A stretch of DNA of 64,000 nucleotides from Neoarius graeffei (lineage: Eukaryota; Chordata; Actinopteri; Siluriformes; Ariidae), in NCBI RefSeq assembly GCF_027579695.1, contig NC_083569.1:74679649-74743648 (forward strand), given 5' to 3'. The notes beneath the pieces were generated by a model. The model ran no database searches, had not been told where the DNA came from, and saw only the letters and a list, made by a program, of their open reading frames with translations. The translations under genes and the position numbers were made by a program. Positions 46,078-56,822 of this stretch are shown one piece after another (position 1 is the stretch's first letter; every line of letters begins with the position of its first letter).

Positions 46078-47497
46078 GTCCTCTGTCTCAATGCAGCTTT
46101 GAACATAATGTAAGGAAACCTGATATACTGATTAACTGTAACACGAGCAGTAGCGTACATTACCTTAACAACCATCTTCTAGCGTCAGCACACACAGCAA
46201 TGTAACAGAACACATTCTGAAAATACGAGACTCTCATTGGCACAATCAGACACACACACACACTGCCTGTGCGCACGTGTGCGTGTGTGTGTGTGTGTGT
46301 GTTCTTTAGTCCTGGAATGCATGGGTATAATCTGAATGTGTGTGTGTTTGTGTGCGAGAGTCCAATCAAAATTCATTTCAGGTAATCAGTGTCTATGTGG
46401 ACATCCAGAATGGATTTTTATTCTGTACTCCGTGCGTGTGTGTGTATGTGTGTCTTGAAAGACTTGTGTCTTTTCAAGTGCATTCTCATTTTCTGAGGCT
46501 GTGGAATGTGTGCGTGTATGTGTGTGTTGTATCATACTAAGACGTGTTGTGAGAGAGTGAAAGAATTTGAACTGAGCTTCAAATATTTCCACCTCAGAAA
46601 AGTACGAGTAGGTGTATGAAAGCCTATTTCCATCTCTCCGACTGAGACAGGGTGAGCGAATCCTCTTTCTTTTCCATCGGTGTCGTTGAGAATCCTGCGT
46701 TTCCCGAAACCCCTGCTTCGCACAACCTCTTTCAAGAGTCTGTTAAAAAACACACCTCCATAGCTCCCGCTCTCCTTCTGTGTTCCTCCGTCCCTTCATC
46801 CTCCCCCATCCTGACGACATCCTTCGAGGACCCCAACCCAATACCCACCCCACCCATCACTTTTTGTCTTTACCCTGCACTTCTGTCTGCTCATCTTTTC
46901 TCTTTCCTTCATAGGCAGCTCTGGCATTCTTTTCTTTTCTTTCCTCCCTCCCGCTTTCTTTTTTCCTTTTCTTTTTTTTTGTAAAAAAGAAAGTGTCTTT
47001 GCACATTTAAAAAAAAAAAAAAAACTTCTCAGATTGTGCCTCTACCTCAACACTTTCACAAAAACGAGGTCTAGCTTCAAAACTACATCATTGTACAAGG
47101 AGCTATAAAAATATACATGGAGAGTGGAGACTCCTGGGAAATGAGGGGTGACTAGGGGAAAAAAATAAAACAGAAAAACCTTTGTGAAATGAAATACAAA
47201 GTATTAAATTAACTTACAATGCAAAGAAGAAACAGGGTCAGCTCTTTTCTAAAGCGCAGAAAAGAAACGCAGAAGAAAAAATTGCTCTAACAACAGATAT
47301 GGTGTTTTACATTTTGAAGAAAAAAAAAAGAAAAGGACATCTAGAAATTATTTGACTGAATATTCATATATAATTATATTCTATATTGAATGAAAGCGAT
47401 AAAAAAAAAACATTTTTTGATATTCGCTCGTTTTTTTTGTTTTGGTTTTTAAACAGTCTAACTCACATTCACTCCGGTACAATCCTCTCTCACAGAT

Positions 47498-47531
<34 letters not shown>

Positions 47532-48165
47532 AAACTGAAGCACACGATATGCGCACTCACTGTCGCACCCTGTGCAACAGCAGTGTCATAATTATTACCC
47601 TACGCACTCACAAAATACACACCTGTTATTAAAATATACAAGATCTTCAATGCGACTATGGCTCCTCGAATCAAATGCAGGGCCTCGGGTCATGTGATGG
47701 CAGCACTGCATTGTAATTGGCTGAGCCAGGTGCGCCTCCTCTTATCCAAGGAATAACAAACACAAATGGGACAAACTAAACTTCTATTTGTGAGTTATTG
47801 TATTGTTCAAGTTCAGGTAACATCACACTGGTCTAGGGTCAGTTTACTTTCAGTCTCGCACGCTCTCTCTCGCTCTCGCTCTCTCTCTCATTTTTTTCTT
47901 TTAGTTTGTTTTATTTCATTTTTGCTCTTGGTTCATATTATGCTGTCAAGAGACATCAAGCTATTGCTTCTCGCTCTTGCTCCAAGGGGTCTGGTTTAAT
48001 GTTATAAGAGCTTTGTGTGCTCTTAGAAGAAGAAAAAAATAACCCTCAAACAGGGATTTTTCTCTCAATACTTAAAACACACTCCTCCTGATTACAAGAG
48101 TCAGAGGTTTAGGAGGCATGTGTATATGTGGATACGTGTGTGTGTGCCTGTGTGTGTGTGTATAT

Positions 48166-48215
<50 letters not shown>

Positions 48216-48369
48216 TTTTTTTTTCAGTCACAGGGTTTGGGGTTTTCACAGTCAGAGCTGAGACTGCAAAGATAAAGGAGGAGTCGGTTCATACTGCTAT
48301 GGTTTAGGTAGTAGGTGAGGGGGCGTGATCTGGGCACTGCAGGCTGCCATTAACGCTGTGCGCCCATCC
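45300..48369 (-). other. efnb3: Probable long 3' UTR of efnb3
   Basis: This stretch lies directly after the stop codon (48,370-48,372) and, in sharp contrast with everything else, holds no SINE or Tc1 copy. It is rich in microsatellites: (GT)n at about 45,618-45,693, 46,026-46,075 and 48,130-48,199, and (CA)n at about 45,900-45,925 and 47,501-47,529. Polyadenylation hexamers AATAAA on the minus strand occur at 47,910-47,915 and 46,417-46,422. How far the UTR extends cannot be decided from sequence alone. Confidence 0.5.
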
Positions 48370-48797
48370 TCATACTTTGTAGTAGATGTTGGCGGGGCTC
48401 TGAGGTGGCATCTCTTGCACAATGTAGACTGGGTGCCCGTAGTCCCCACTAACCTTCTCGTAGTGCGGGCAGTAGGCCGAGTCTGAAGTGCGCAGTGGGA
48501 TGATGATGTCACTTGGCTCGGACCCGTTGTTGTTCCCACCCCCTCCTCCGCCCCCACGCTTAGGTGAGGTCAGCGACGAGAGAGAAAGCGGCGGATGGTG
48601 CGACTCTGAATGCTTCGAGTGCCGCCGGCGGTAGCACACCACACAAATCACTGCAGTGACCAGAAGGAGGAAGGCGGAGCCTCCAGCTGCTCCTGCGATG
48701 ACAGCGATGTTGGAGGCAGGGAGAGGGCCGTTTGCACCGCCTGCTGTGGCTCCGCCCCCACCTGGCACTCTAGGAAGAGTTGTGTTCCCACTGCCAC
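48370..48797 (-). CDS. efnb3: Ephrin-B3, terminal exon (membrane segment and tail)
   Basis: Ephrin-B proteins are membrane-anchored ligands of Eph receptors that also signal backward into their own cell. This exon encodes the juxtamembrane linker ([15 protein letters not shown]), a hydrophobic helix ([20 protein letters not shown]) followed by CYRRR as stop-transfer, a Ser/Gly-rich stretch (SPKR plus seven Gly), then the signature tail with [20 protein letters not shown] and the C-terminal SPANIYYKV, a PDZ ligand. The tail tyrosines used as phosphorylation sites in the family are present. The acceptor is a pyrimidine tract plus ttttcag ending at 48,798; the exon begins with the last two bases of a Gly codon, which fits the donor at 54,746. 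The stop is TGA at 48,370-48,372. The B3 call rests mainly on the exon at 63,062. Confidence 0.95.
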
Positions 48798-48998
48798 CTG
48801 AAAAATGAGAGGAGACAAGAAGATCCTAAAACCTTTGTCTTCAAAACACATCCATTCAATCGCATTTATTCCTGACTTAGTACACTGTCTTCAATAATCG
48901 TCTTTTTTTTCATGTTTAATCTCGAAAATTAGATTCTTTAGCTTGTCTCTGGGGTGGAACTCTTAAATGTTCGATGTACTATATTTACCTTCTAAATA

Positions 48999-49257
48999 TA
49001 TCACAGGGCTGACACATAGACACACACAACCATTCACACCCACATTCACACCTACGGTTAATTTAGAGTCACCAGTTAACCTAACCTGCATGTCTTTGGA
49101 CTGTGGGGGAAACCGGAGCACCCGGAGGAAACCCACGCGGACACGGGGAGAACATGCAAACTCCACACAGAAAGGCCCTCGCCAGCCCCGGGGCTCGAAC
49201 CCAGGACCTTCTTGCTGTGAGGCGACAGTGCTAACCACTACACCACCGTGCCGCCCC
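48999..49257 (-). mobile_element. tRNA-headed SINE, lacking its 3' third
   Basis: The head end (ccgccccacat at right) and core are present, but the copy stops at atcacagggctgacacatag. The segment corresponding to ctagccgctttatcc through cgccaggtc is missing. Loss of the 3' part is unusual for LINE-mediated insertions, so a later deletion is likely. No clear target duplication. Confidence 0.85.
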
Positions 49258-49339
49258 ACATGTATTGTAATGTAAGTATTTGCTATAATTGTTTAAAAAC
49301 TGCCAGGACTTGAAGAAATGTCTGATGGGTCAATTCATA

Positions 49340-50085
49340 TCTCGAACAAACCAAAATAACTCATTTCACAAATAACGAACTTACAGAGGCTACAAAATCG
49401 AGCTGCTCGCGTTATCACCAGACGAGACTCTTCTAAAGATGCTACAGAAGTTTTAAACTGGATTGATTTAGAGACAAACAGAAAAATTCATAAATGTTTG
49501 CTAGTATTTTCATAATTTAGTTCCTTAATATTTGAGCGATTATTTCACTATGAACTTAAGTATTCATAGTTATAACACTCGACGTAAATCCGATCTGCAT
49601 TTACCAAAACCTAAACTTACGCTAAGGAAACGAACTTTTAGATATTCGGGTTCAATACTTTTTAATTCGTTGCCAGCAAATATTAAAACAACTATGTCTC
49701 TAAATCAACTTAAAAGGGCTCATTAGGTCATATTTTTCATTGTCTTATTTCTATTATATAATTATCATGATATTTTCGTTAGTTTTGAATATCATTTTCT
49801 TGAGGTTGTTTGTTTGTTTGTTTGTTTGTTTGTTTGTTTGTTTGTTTTTCCCCCCTCTTGAGACCATGGTGGTAGTTTTAATTGATTTTTTGGATTAATC
49901 ATGTAAATGAGATTTTTAAAGATTGTTGTAATGTATTTTTGAAATTGTACATTAGTGTAGTTTTGTATTGTATTTTGAAGTTGTGGATGGGTATGGGTTT
50001 ACAGGGCCCCTATGGATACCAGCTGTGTTGAATGGGCCACTCTGTTGAAATAAAGTTTATCTACAGTATCTATCTATCTATTTTG
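49340..50085 (+). mobile_element. LINE 3' end (non-LTR retrotransposon remnant)
   Basis: The plus-strand translation gives LQRLQNRAARVITRRD, then VLNWIDLETNRKIHKCL, and after a frame change HSYNTRRKSDLHLPKPKLT and FRYSGSILFNSLPANIKTTM. This is the typical C-terminus after the reverse-transcriptase domain of fish LINEs ('LQNRAAR', 'YNTR', 'FNSLP'). A 3' UTR follows, with a (GTTT)n run (49,807-49,846), and ends in gaaataaagtttatctacag and a short (ctat)n tail. The copy is 5' truncated and frameshifted. I cannot fix the clade. Confidence 0.75.
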
Positions 50086-50880
50086 AGAATACGTCTGAAG
50101 ACTGGCAGTTATCAAGGCATACTACGACAAGACAACCAATTTAAACTTTTTTTTTTTTTTGGACAATGGATAATATGGTGGGTAGAACAGCACAGCGTTC
50201 GTCTGCACAATGTTCAGGGTCGGATTGTACACTTACAATACATCCAAGAGACAAAAGACCAACTGTTGCTAAATGATGTGGGTCGTGATATGGGTTTGAT
50301 ATGTTCTTGTGTCTGTTTGGGTGTGTTTATGTGGTAGCCAGGGAGACGAGAGGAGCTCCAGCTAAGCAGGGGATTGGTCAGTAATACTGGGGATCTGTCT
50401 GCAGATGGGTTTGATTGGTACATCATTATTCTACACACATTTCCTCTCCCTTGTGCTCTCTCTCTCTCTCTCTCTCTCCCTCCTTCACCCTTCTTCCTCC
50501 TCCTTAATATCCCCTCACTGTGTGGCTCTGAGTGTGTTATTGACCGTCTCTCACTTCACAGCACCCCAAGTCATCTTCCTGTGCAACATCTGCTTCCCCT
50601 CGAGCAGGGCACAAGTCTGACGCTTCTCTAGATTCGTCTTTTATCACTTGTGGGTGTGACCTGTCCAGTAGAGTTGGGTGATATGGCAAAATATGGCAAT
50701 TTATTTGGGATGAAAGACATTTTCCCCCAGACAGAATAAGTACAGTGCTGCTTGAAAGTAGATAAAGAGAACCCAGTTAAACAAATGAGACAAAAATATT
50801 ATACTTGGTCATTTATTTATTGAGGAAAATGATCCAATATTACATATCTGTCAGTGGCAAAAGTATGTGAACCTTTGCTT

Positions 50881-51897
50881 TCAGTATCTGGTGTGATCCC
50901 CTTGTGCAGCAATAACTGCAACTAAACGTTTCCAGTAACTGTTGATCAGTCCTGCACACCGGCTTGGAGGAGTTTTAGCCCATTCCTCCATACAGAACAG
51001 CTTCAACTCTGGGATGTTGGTGGGTTTCCTCACATGAACTGCTTGCTTCAGGTCCTTCCACAACATTTCCATTGGATTAAGGGCAGGACTTTGACTTGGC
51101 CATTCCAAAACATTAACTTTATTCTTCTTTAACCATTCTTTGGTAGAACAACTTGTGTGCTTAGGGTCGTTGTCTTGCTGCATGACCCACCTTGTCTGGA
51201 GATTCAGTTCATGGACAGATGTCCTGACATTTTCCTTTAGAATTCGCTGGTATAATTCAGAATGCATTGTTCCATCAATGATGGCAAGCCGTCCTGGCCC
51301 AGATGCAGCAAAACAGGCCCAAACCATGATACTACCACCACCATGTTTCACAGATGGGATAAGGTTCTTATGCTGGAATGCAGTGTTTTCCTTTCTCCAA
51401 TCATAACGCTTCTCATTTAAACCAAAAAGGTCTATTTTGGTCTCATCTGTCCACAAAACATTTTTCCAATAGCCTTCTGGCTTGTCCACATGATCTTTAG
51501 CAAACTGCAGACAAGCAGCAATGTTCTTTTTGGAGAGCAGTGGCTTTCTCCTTGCAACCCTGCCATGCACACCATTATTGTTCAGTGTTCTCCTGATGGT
51601 GGACTCATCAACATTAGCCAATGTAAGAGAGGCCTTCAGTTGCTTAGAAGTTACCCTGGGGTCCTTTGTGACCTCACCAACTATTACATGCATTGCTCTT
51701 GGAGTGATCTTTCTTGGTCGACCACTCCTGGGGAGGGTAACAATGGTCTTGAATTCCCTCCATTTGTACACAATCTGTCTGACTGTGGATTGGTGGAGTC
51801 CAAACTCTTTAGAGATGGTTTTGTAACCTTTTCCAGCCTGATGAGCATCAACAACGCTTTTTCTGAGGGCCTCAGAAATCTCCTTTGTTTGTGCCAT
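50881..51897 (-). CDS. Tc1-family transposase, uninterrupted
   Basis: The frame encodes 338 residues from MAQTKEISEALRKSVVDAHQ; an in-frame upstream ATG at 51,975 adds 26 residues unlike the family, so I prefer 51,897. Two helix-turn-helix parts of the paired-like DNA-binding region are joined by the AT-hook-like SGRPRKIT (about residues 59-66). The catalytic DD34E triad is complete: Asp in [12 protein letters not shown], Asp in QQDNDPKHT, Glu in ALNPMEMLW, with exactly 34 residues between the last two. GGGSIMVWACF and the C-terminal WKRLVAVIAAQG are typical. It would excise the element and reinsert it at TA. The SPALNPME block differs from the consensus SPDLNPIE, but the Glu is retained. No stops or frameshifts are visible, so the protein could be functional even if the damaged left end mobilises poorly. 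Confidence 0.93.
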   Translation of the reverse strand: MAQTKEISEALRKSVVDAHQAGKGYKTISKEFGLHQSTVRQIVYKWREFKTIVTLPRSGRPRKITPRAMHVIVGEVTKDPRVTSKQLKASLTLANVDESTIRRTLNNNGVHGRVARRKPLLSKKNIAACLQFAKDHVDKPEGYWKNVLWTDETKIDLFGLNEKRYDWRKENTAFQHKNLIPSVKHGGGSIMVWACFAASGPGRLAIIDGTMHSELYQRILKENVRTSVHELNLQTRWVMQQDNDPKHTSCSTKEWLKKNKVNVLEWPSQSPALNPMEMLWKDLKQAVHVRKPTNIPELKLFCMEEWAKTPPSRCAGLINSYWKRLVAVIAAQGDHTRY

Positions 51898-52086
51898 GAT
51901 ACTCTTCCACAAACATGTGTTGTGAAGATCAGACTTTGATAGATCCCTGTTCTTTAAATAAAACAGGGTGCCCACTCACACCTGATTGTCATCCCATTGA
52001 TTGAAAACACCTGACTCTAATTTCACCTTCTAATTAACTGCTAATCCTAGAGGTTCACATACATTTGCCACTCACAGATATGTAAT

Positions 52087-52217
52087 AGCCCTGTGATGAC
52101 CTGGCGACTTGTCCAGGGTGTACCCCGCCTTTCGCCCGTAGTCAGCTGGGATAGGCTCCAGCTTGCCTGCGACCCTGTAGAACAGGATAAAGCGGCTAGA
52201 GGTAATGAGATGAGATG
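52087..52217 (+). mobile_element. 5'-truncated SINE, 131 bp, in a Tc1 inverted repeat
   Basis: Only the 3' third of the SINE is present (agccctgtgatgacctggcg to the ATGAG tail). A perfect 11-bp duplication, agatatgtaat, lies at 52,076-52,086 and 52,218-52,228. Truncation at the 5' end with an intact tail is the hallmark of incomplete target-primed reverse transcription. It is inserted within the right inverted repeat of the Tc1 element. Confidence 0.93.
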
Positions 52218-52766
52218 AGATATGTAATATTGGATCATTTTCCTCAATAAATAAATGACCAAATAAAATATTTTTGTCTCATTTGTTTAACTGGGTTCTC
52301 TTTATCTACTTTTAGGATTTGTGTGAAAATCTGATGATGTTTTAGGTCATATTTATGCAGAAATATAGAAAATTCTAAAGGGTTCACAAACTCTCAAGTA
52401 CCACTGTATCACTTTTCCAACAAATTGCAACAAAACAGTAGCAAAAAACCCTATGAAACAGTCACCCAATCAGTTACTGTAAATACTGGTGTTACCCAGT
52501 GTGATAAACATGCTAATGAAAGCAGTGATGCTCTCAGAAAAGTGTGCTGTAATTTACTACAACATCAATGGCATATTTTCATATTATCCAGCCCTGCTTT
52601 CCAGATGTTTGAAGGTTCTGATCTAAAATCTTGGTAGGTGACAACCTGCAGAAATGCTGTTGTATAATTATAACTTTATTCATTCATATTGAACTAAAAT
52701 ATATGCTGAATTCACAACAAAAACCAACATAGAAATACGTATCCAAAAAATAAGAGTATAATAGAT

Positions 52767-53185
52767 ATTATTCTATCCACACTCACTGGATATGAACAAT
52801 CGCGTGCTCTGATTGGCTGCTGTAGTACTAGGCTATCAGCTCATATACCATGAGTAGAGAAAAACAAAATGGCGGTGCGTGTTGCTCAACCAACCGAGGA
52901 TGAAATAAAAACTCTACTTGAAAACAAAATCCCAAAAAATACAAAAAATAAATAAATAAAAGTAACAAATATGGAATGAAAGTATTTGATGGTAAGAACG
53001 TATCTTTTATTTTTCAAGGATTATTATTATCGCATTTTTCCCAAATTGCTTGTCATTTTGCCTGTTTGTTTACATTTTAAGTGGAAATGATTTTGTCGGA
53101 CGTTTTGTATAAAGTTTTTATTTATCGAATTTGCAAAAAAAAATGCTCCATTTCTCAAAATCCAGGGAATGTGGATAGAATAAAA
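52767..53185 (+). mobile_element. TIR element with a remnant first coding exon, copy 2
   Basis: The ends are attattctatccacactcac and tccagggaatgtggatagaa (inverted). The start codon (52,870) opens MAVRVAQPTEDEIKTLLENK, followed by a stop and then ggaatgaaagtatttgatg|gtaaga, the same donor as copy 1. The peptide is about 70% alike between copies where it can be compared, suggesting it was once coding. A hairpin (ttattccatgaaatcg and its complement, 53,190-53,275) follows directly. Confidence 0.65.
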
Positions 53186-53944
53186 CAGTTATTCCATGAA
53201 ATCGCCAATTGAGCGCTATGCACCTCATCGGCTATCAGCTCATGTACGACTCGATTTCATGGAATAACCATTAAATAGAGTTTGACTATGTCCGGTTGTT
53301 TAGGAGGCGACATGCTCTTGAGATTAAAGACTTCTTATGTCTTTCAGTTCCTGATAACGGTACTGCAAGACAACTTTTGTTCCTAGTTGCGTACTTGTGG
53401 GCCACCATTCTTGGAATGAACACGTGATTTGGATGGTTAGGGTCCTTTATAATTCTTTCAAGCTCAAGTATGGTCGCTTCAATTAATAAACACGAATGTA
53501 CTACTTTGGTTTAATACTGTGATCAAATCCAGCCAATCATTAAACTACAATAAATATTTCTTCTGTGCTTGTGGAAGAAGCAGTGTTTAAATGGTCAATA
53601 AAGTGAAAATAAAAAGCTTTAAGATTGGTATGAGGTATTTACTGGAGCCAATTGTTTAGATTTATTGCTGCTCAATCCAAATCACTTGTCACTGTCAGCA
53701 GAATCATAGCTCCTGTTGCTTTGTCACTTGCGAGGCTGAACCCAGACTAAGAGAAGGAGAGAGATCTAGTGTCACTACTTCATCACTGTCTGTCCCTGTC
53801 CTTGCTTCTGTTACTCCTTTCCTGTCTTAGTAATGGTGGATGGTATATAGTACATGTCGCCTGCTCCTTACCGCTTTCTTGCACTTTAAAATTTTTTACT
53901 CGTCACTTCTCTCTCCCTTTAAATCACCTTCCCCTGCTTGGCCT

Positions 53945-53984
<40 letters not shown>

Positions 53985-54053
53985 ACAGTGGCTTATTTTC
54001 TCAGTCCTGTAAAATTTTCACCCCAAGTTGCCTCAGTAAATATATGTGTGAGT

Positions 54054-54125
<72 letters not shown>

Positions 54126-54745
54126 CAGTGATGTGTAAAGCAGTGTGAGGGCGGGCTAAGAGATAAAGAACTGTTCTGGAAGTTCTTGACAGAATAAACC
54201 TCTGACAAATACAAAGAATGACTAATAATCACCTCTGTCCTTATCCTCCCTCTCTTGCTTGTGCCCTCCCTCCTTCTGCCCATCTTCTCTGTATGTCTTG
54301 CTCTCTTTATCTTCCTTGCCATCTCTCTGGACCAACAAAAAAACGGGGCGCCAAACTAATGGCAATAATAACTCTTTGAAATGGCTTCCCACTCCTCCCT
54401 GCAAGCCTCTCCTCTCCCAGGACAGCCATTATCAAACCATACACTGCCTCCGGCACAGGCCTCGCAGGCCTCACAGCAGACGCAGAGGAGAGAGAGAGAG
54501 AGAAAGAGAGGGAGAGAGAGAGAAGCACAGAGAACAGAGGGATGAATATATCAAACGGAACTGCAGTGCCAGCGTTCGGCTGTTTCTCCCTCTCGCTCGA
54601 GCCATATGTCGCCTCTTTCTCCAATTTTCTCTCCGTGACTGAGAGAAAGAGTGTTTTGGGTCTTTGGTGAGATGTGTTCCTGTATCCAGGCTGTTGCTTT
54701 GGGATGTTTTAATAATAATCTGGGATTACAGTTTTATGAGCTTAC

Positions 54746-54814
54746 CTTGGTTTTTGGTGTTTGTATGTCCTGCCTGGTCCGGTTTGGGAGATTTTGGGGG
54801 CAATCCATAGGGAC
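54746..54814 (-). CDS. efnb3: Ephrin-B3, 69-bp linker micro-exon
   Basis: On the minus strand, a ttttccccgtag acceptor, 69 coding bases and an ag|gtaagc donor. It encodes (S)PYGLPPKSPKPDQAGHTNT then KNQ(G). The phase fits both neighbours: one base from the upstream exon completes Ser, so the join reads VGQ-SPYG, and its last base joins the GT of the terminal exon to make Gly. Proline/lysine-rich linkers between receptor-binding domain and membrane segment are normal for ephrin-B, and human ephrin-B3 also continues VGQ-SP. The exon is too short to stand out as an open frame; phase continuity and splice sites are the evidence. Confidence 0.88.
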
Positions 54815-55256
54815 CTACGGGGAAAATCATTTGAAACATGAAACCAACAGCACACAGGGGAGCCTTGAGAAAAGCCCTGATCACTATCCCATTATCGACC
54901 TCAAATCACAACATAATGCATCATATCTAGTTTATATGTCAATTTAAATAATCATGATCGTTGCACTGTAGGTCGAGTACCAGTTAAAAGTTTGTGCACC
55001 CCTACCCATTCATAGCTTTTTCTGTATTTTGCATTTTCTACATTGTAGAACAACACTGAAGACATCAAAACGATTAAATAACATATGGAGCATAGAGGTA
55101 AACAAAATATTATTCATATTTTAGATTCTTCAGCGTATCCAGCATTTACCTTGATGACACTTTGTACACTACTGTCATTATGTTAACCAGCTTCATGAGG
55201 TCGTCACCTGGAATGCTTTTCAATTAACTTTTGACGAGGCACACCTGTTAATAAGA

Positions 55257-56322
55257 ATGTTCTGAGAGCACAATATCCCCAGGTAACTAGGCCGTAACTC
55301 TTGTAAAACGTGACTGAATTGAACGAAATTGCAATATGCGTATTACCGACATATAACAAAGAATCCTGTCAAGTTTCTTGTAATTCCTCAAAAAAATTGT
55401 GAGAGAAGTTGATTTCAGAAGGCGAGTACCCTTCCCGGGACAGATGGACAGACTGGCATCACCATGACATAATCCCCCTTCAGGCCTTTCGGCCAGTGGG
55501 GGATAAAAAAAATTGTGAGGGAAGTTGATTTCAGAAAGCAAGCACACCTTGATGAAATTGCCAAAGTACAAGTTTGTTAATAATCAAGGGCATAACTCTG
55601 GTAAAATTTACTCAAATTAAACGAAATTTAAATATGTGTATAACTGTCATATAACAAAGCATTTTGCCAAGTTTGGTGAAATTCCTCCACAAATTGTGAG
55701 AGGAGTTGATTTCAGAAGAACGTACACCCTCATGAAATTGTCAGAGTACAAGTTATTTAATCAAGGGTCAAAACTGGTAAAATTTTCACAAACAAAATTG
55801 AATTACAATATGTGTATTACCATCATATAACAAGGCCTTTTGCCAAGCTTCGAGAAATTAGTCCAAAAATTAAGAGGAGTTGATGTCAGAAGGCGAGCAC
55901 ACCTTCATGAAATTGTGAAAGTACAAGGCTGTTAATCAAGGGCCACAACCCTGGTAAAATGTGACCGAATTGAACAAAATAACATCATGTGTACTACTGA
56001 CATACAACAATGCCTTTTGCCAAGTTTGGTGAAATTCCTCCAAAAATTGTGAGAAAAGTTGATTTCAGAAGGAAAACACTCTCGTGAAATTGTCAAATTA
56101 TAATTTTGTTAAACAATGGCCATAACTCTGGTAAAATGTGACTGAATTTAACGAAATTACAATATGTGTATTACTGACATATAACAAAGAATCCTGTCAA
56201 GTTTTGTGAAATTCCTCCAAAAACTGTTGATTTCAGAAGATGAGCACCTTTTCCGGGATGGACAGACAGACATCACCAGAACATAATCCCCCTTCAGGCC
56301 TTTCAGCCAGTGGGGGATAATT
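55257..56322 (-). repeat. Satellite array, units of 168-180 bp, hairpin-bounded
   Basis: The anchor gttgatttcag recurs at 55,408, 55,524, 55,704, 55,879 (with one change), 56,058 and 56,226, giving steps of 116, 180, 175, 179 and 168. Units contain acttggcaaaag-type text (as complement), ccagagttatggcc-type text and a caatatgtgtattac block. A special block with cataatcccccttcaggcct, then tt[t]cggcc/agccagtgggggat, occurs twice (55,471-55,507 and 56,283-56,319) and can fold into a CCCCC...GGCC-tttc-GGCC...GGGGG hairpin. A single unit with the same hairpin block lies at 14,128-14,390. Confidence 0.85.
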
Positions 56323-56402
56323 AGTGCAATTTCTTGCCTTCTTAATGTGGTTGTTAAATAGTAAATAGTAAACGAGATAGAGACATTGGTGAAAGTCACA
56401 GT

Positions 56403-56822
56403 AATTTGCGCTAGCTCTTAAAACCGAACTGTCTGGTCACCGTACCTTATAGATCCAGAATGATAAGAGATAGAGAATGACGCTTAGTGAGGAAAAAGTT
56501 GCACCCTGCCGCCTTGAACAAAATTAAAAAAAAAAGTAAAAATTTTTTAAAGATCATGAAAATTGACAGTGTTATAAGTAATTGAAAAAAATCCTGTTTT
56601 TCATGGATCATTTCGGTTCACTGAGCCAGATCAGCACCAAGTCATAGCAATGTAATTCAGCCCAGAGGTATTCTTCATGTGAAATGTGGTGATGATTGGT
56701 TGAAAACTGAGGGAGAAATAGCGTCCTAAAAAAACATTAGGAGAAGAAGAAGAAGAAGAAGTAGTAAGTAGAAAGCTCCGGAGTGAAAGTAACAATTTGC
56801 GCTACTGCTGCTAGCGCAAATT
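56403..56822. mobile_element. Small MITE with aatttgcgctagc termini
   Basis: Perfect 13-bp inverted termini aatttgcgctagc (56,403-56,415) and gctagcgcaaatt (56,810-56,822) enclose about 420 bp that are absent from the sister copy of the host element. A (GAA)n run lies at about 56,741-56,761. No coding capacity. Confidence 0.7.

Larger units (their letters stand above)
50741..52408 (-). mobile_element. Tc1-like transposon, family D, with intact transposase frame
   Basis: Both ends are in place with TA at 50,741-50,742 and 52,407-52,408. The right inverted repeat (without the inserted SINE) is about 200 bp. The left one is missing about 85 bp between cagtgctgcttgaaag and tagataaagagaacccag, which are contiguous at the left but separated at the right. 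The rest of the left arm matches the right arm closely. It lies in minus orientation inside the last efnb3 intron, the same strand as the gene. Confidence 0.9.
48798..54745 (-). other. efnb3: efnb3 last intron
   Basis: The intron is 5,948 bp with a gtaagc donor at the right and a ttttcag acceptor at the left. It contains a truncated SINE, a LINE 3' end, an intact-frame Tc1 element, a 5'-truncated SINE and a TIR element. It also holds a (CT)n at about 53,949-53,981, a (GT)n of about 66 bp at 54,058-54,124 and a (GA)n at about 54,487-54,522. The rest of 53,290-54,745 shows no gene. Confidence 0.85.

Noticed and set aside
48648..48851. Frame [11 protein letters not shown]... overlapping the efnb3 terminal exon
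   Set aside because: It is in another frame of the exon and runs back through the intron acceptor. The ephrin frame is the real one, and its apparent first codon at 48,768 is an internal Val (GTG), not a start.
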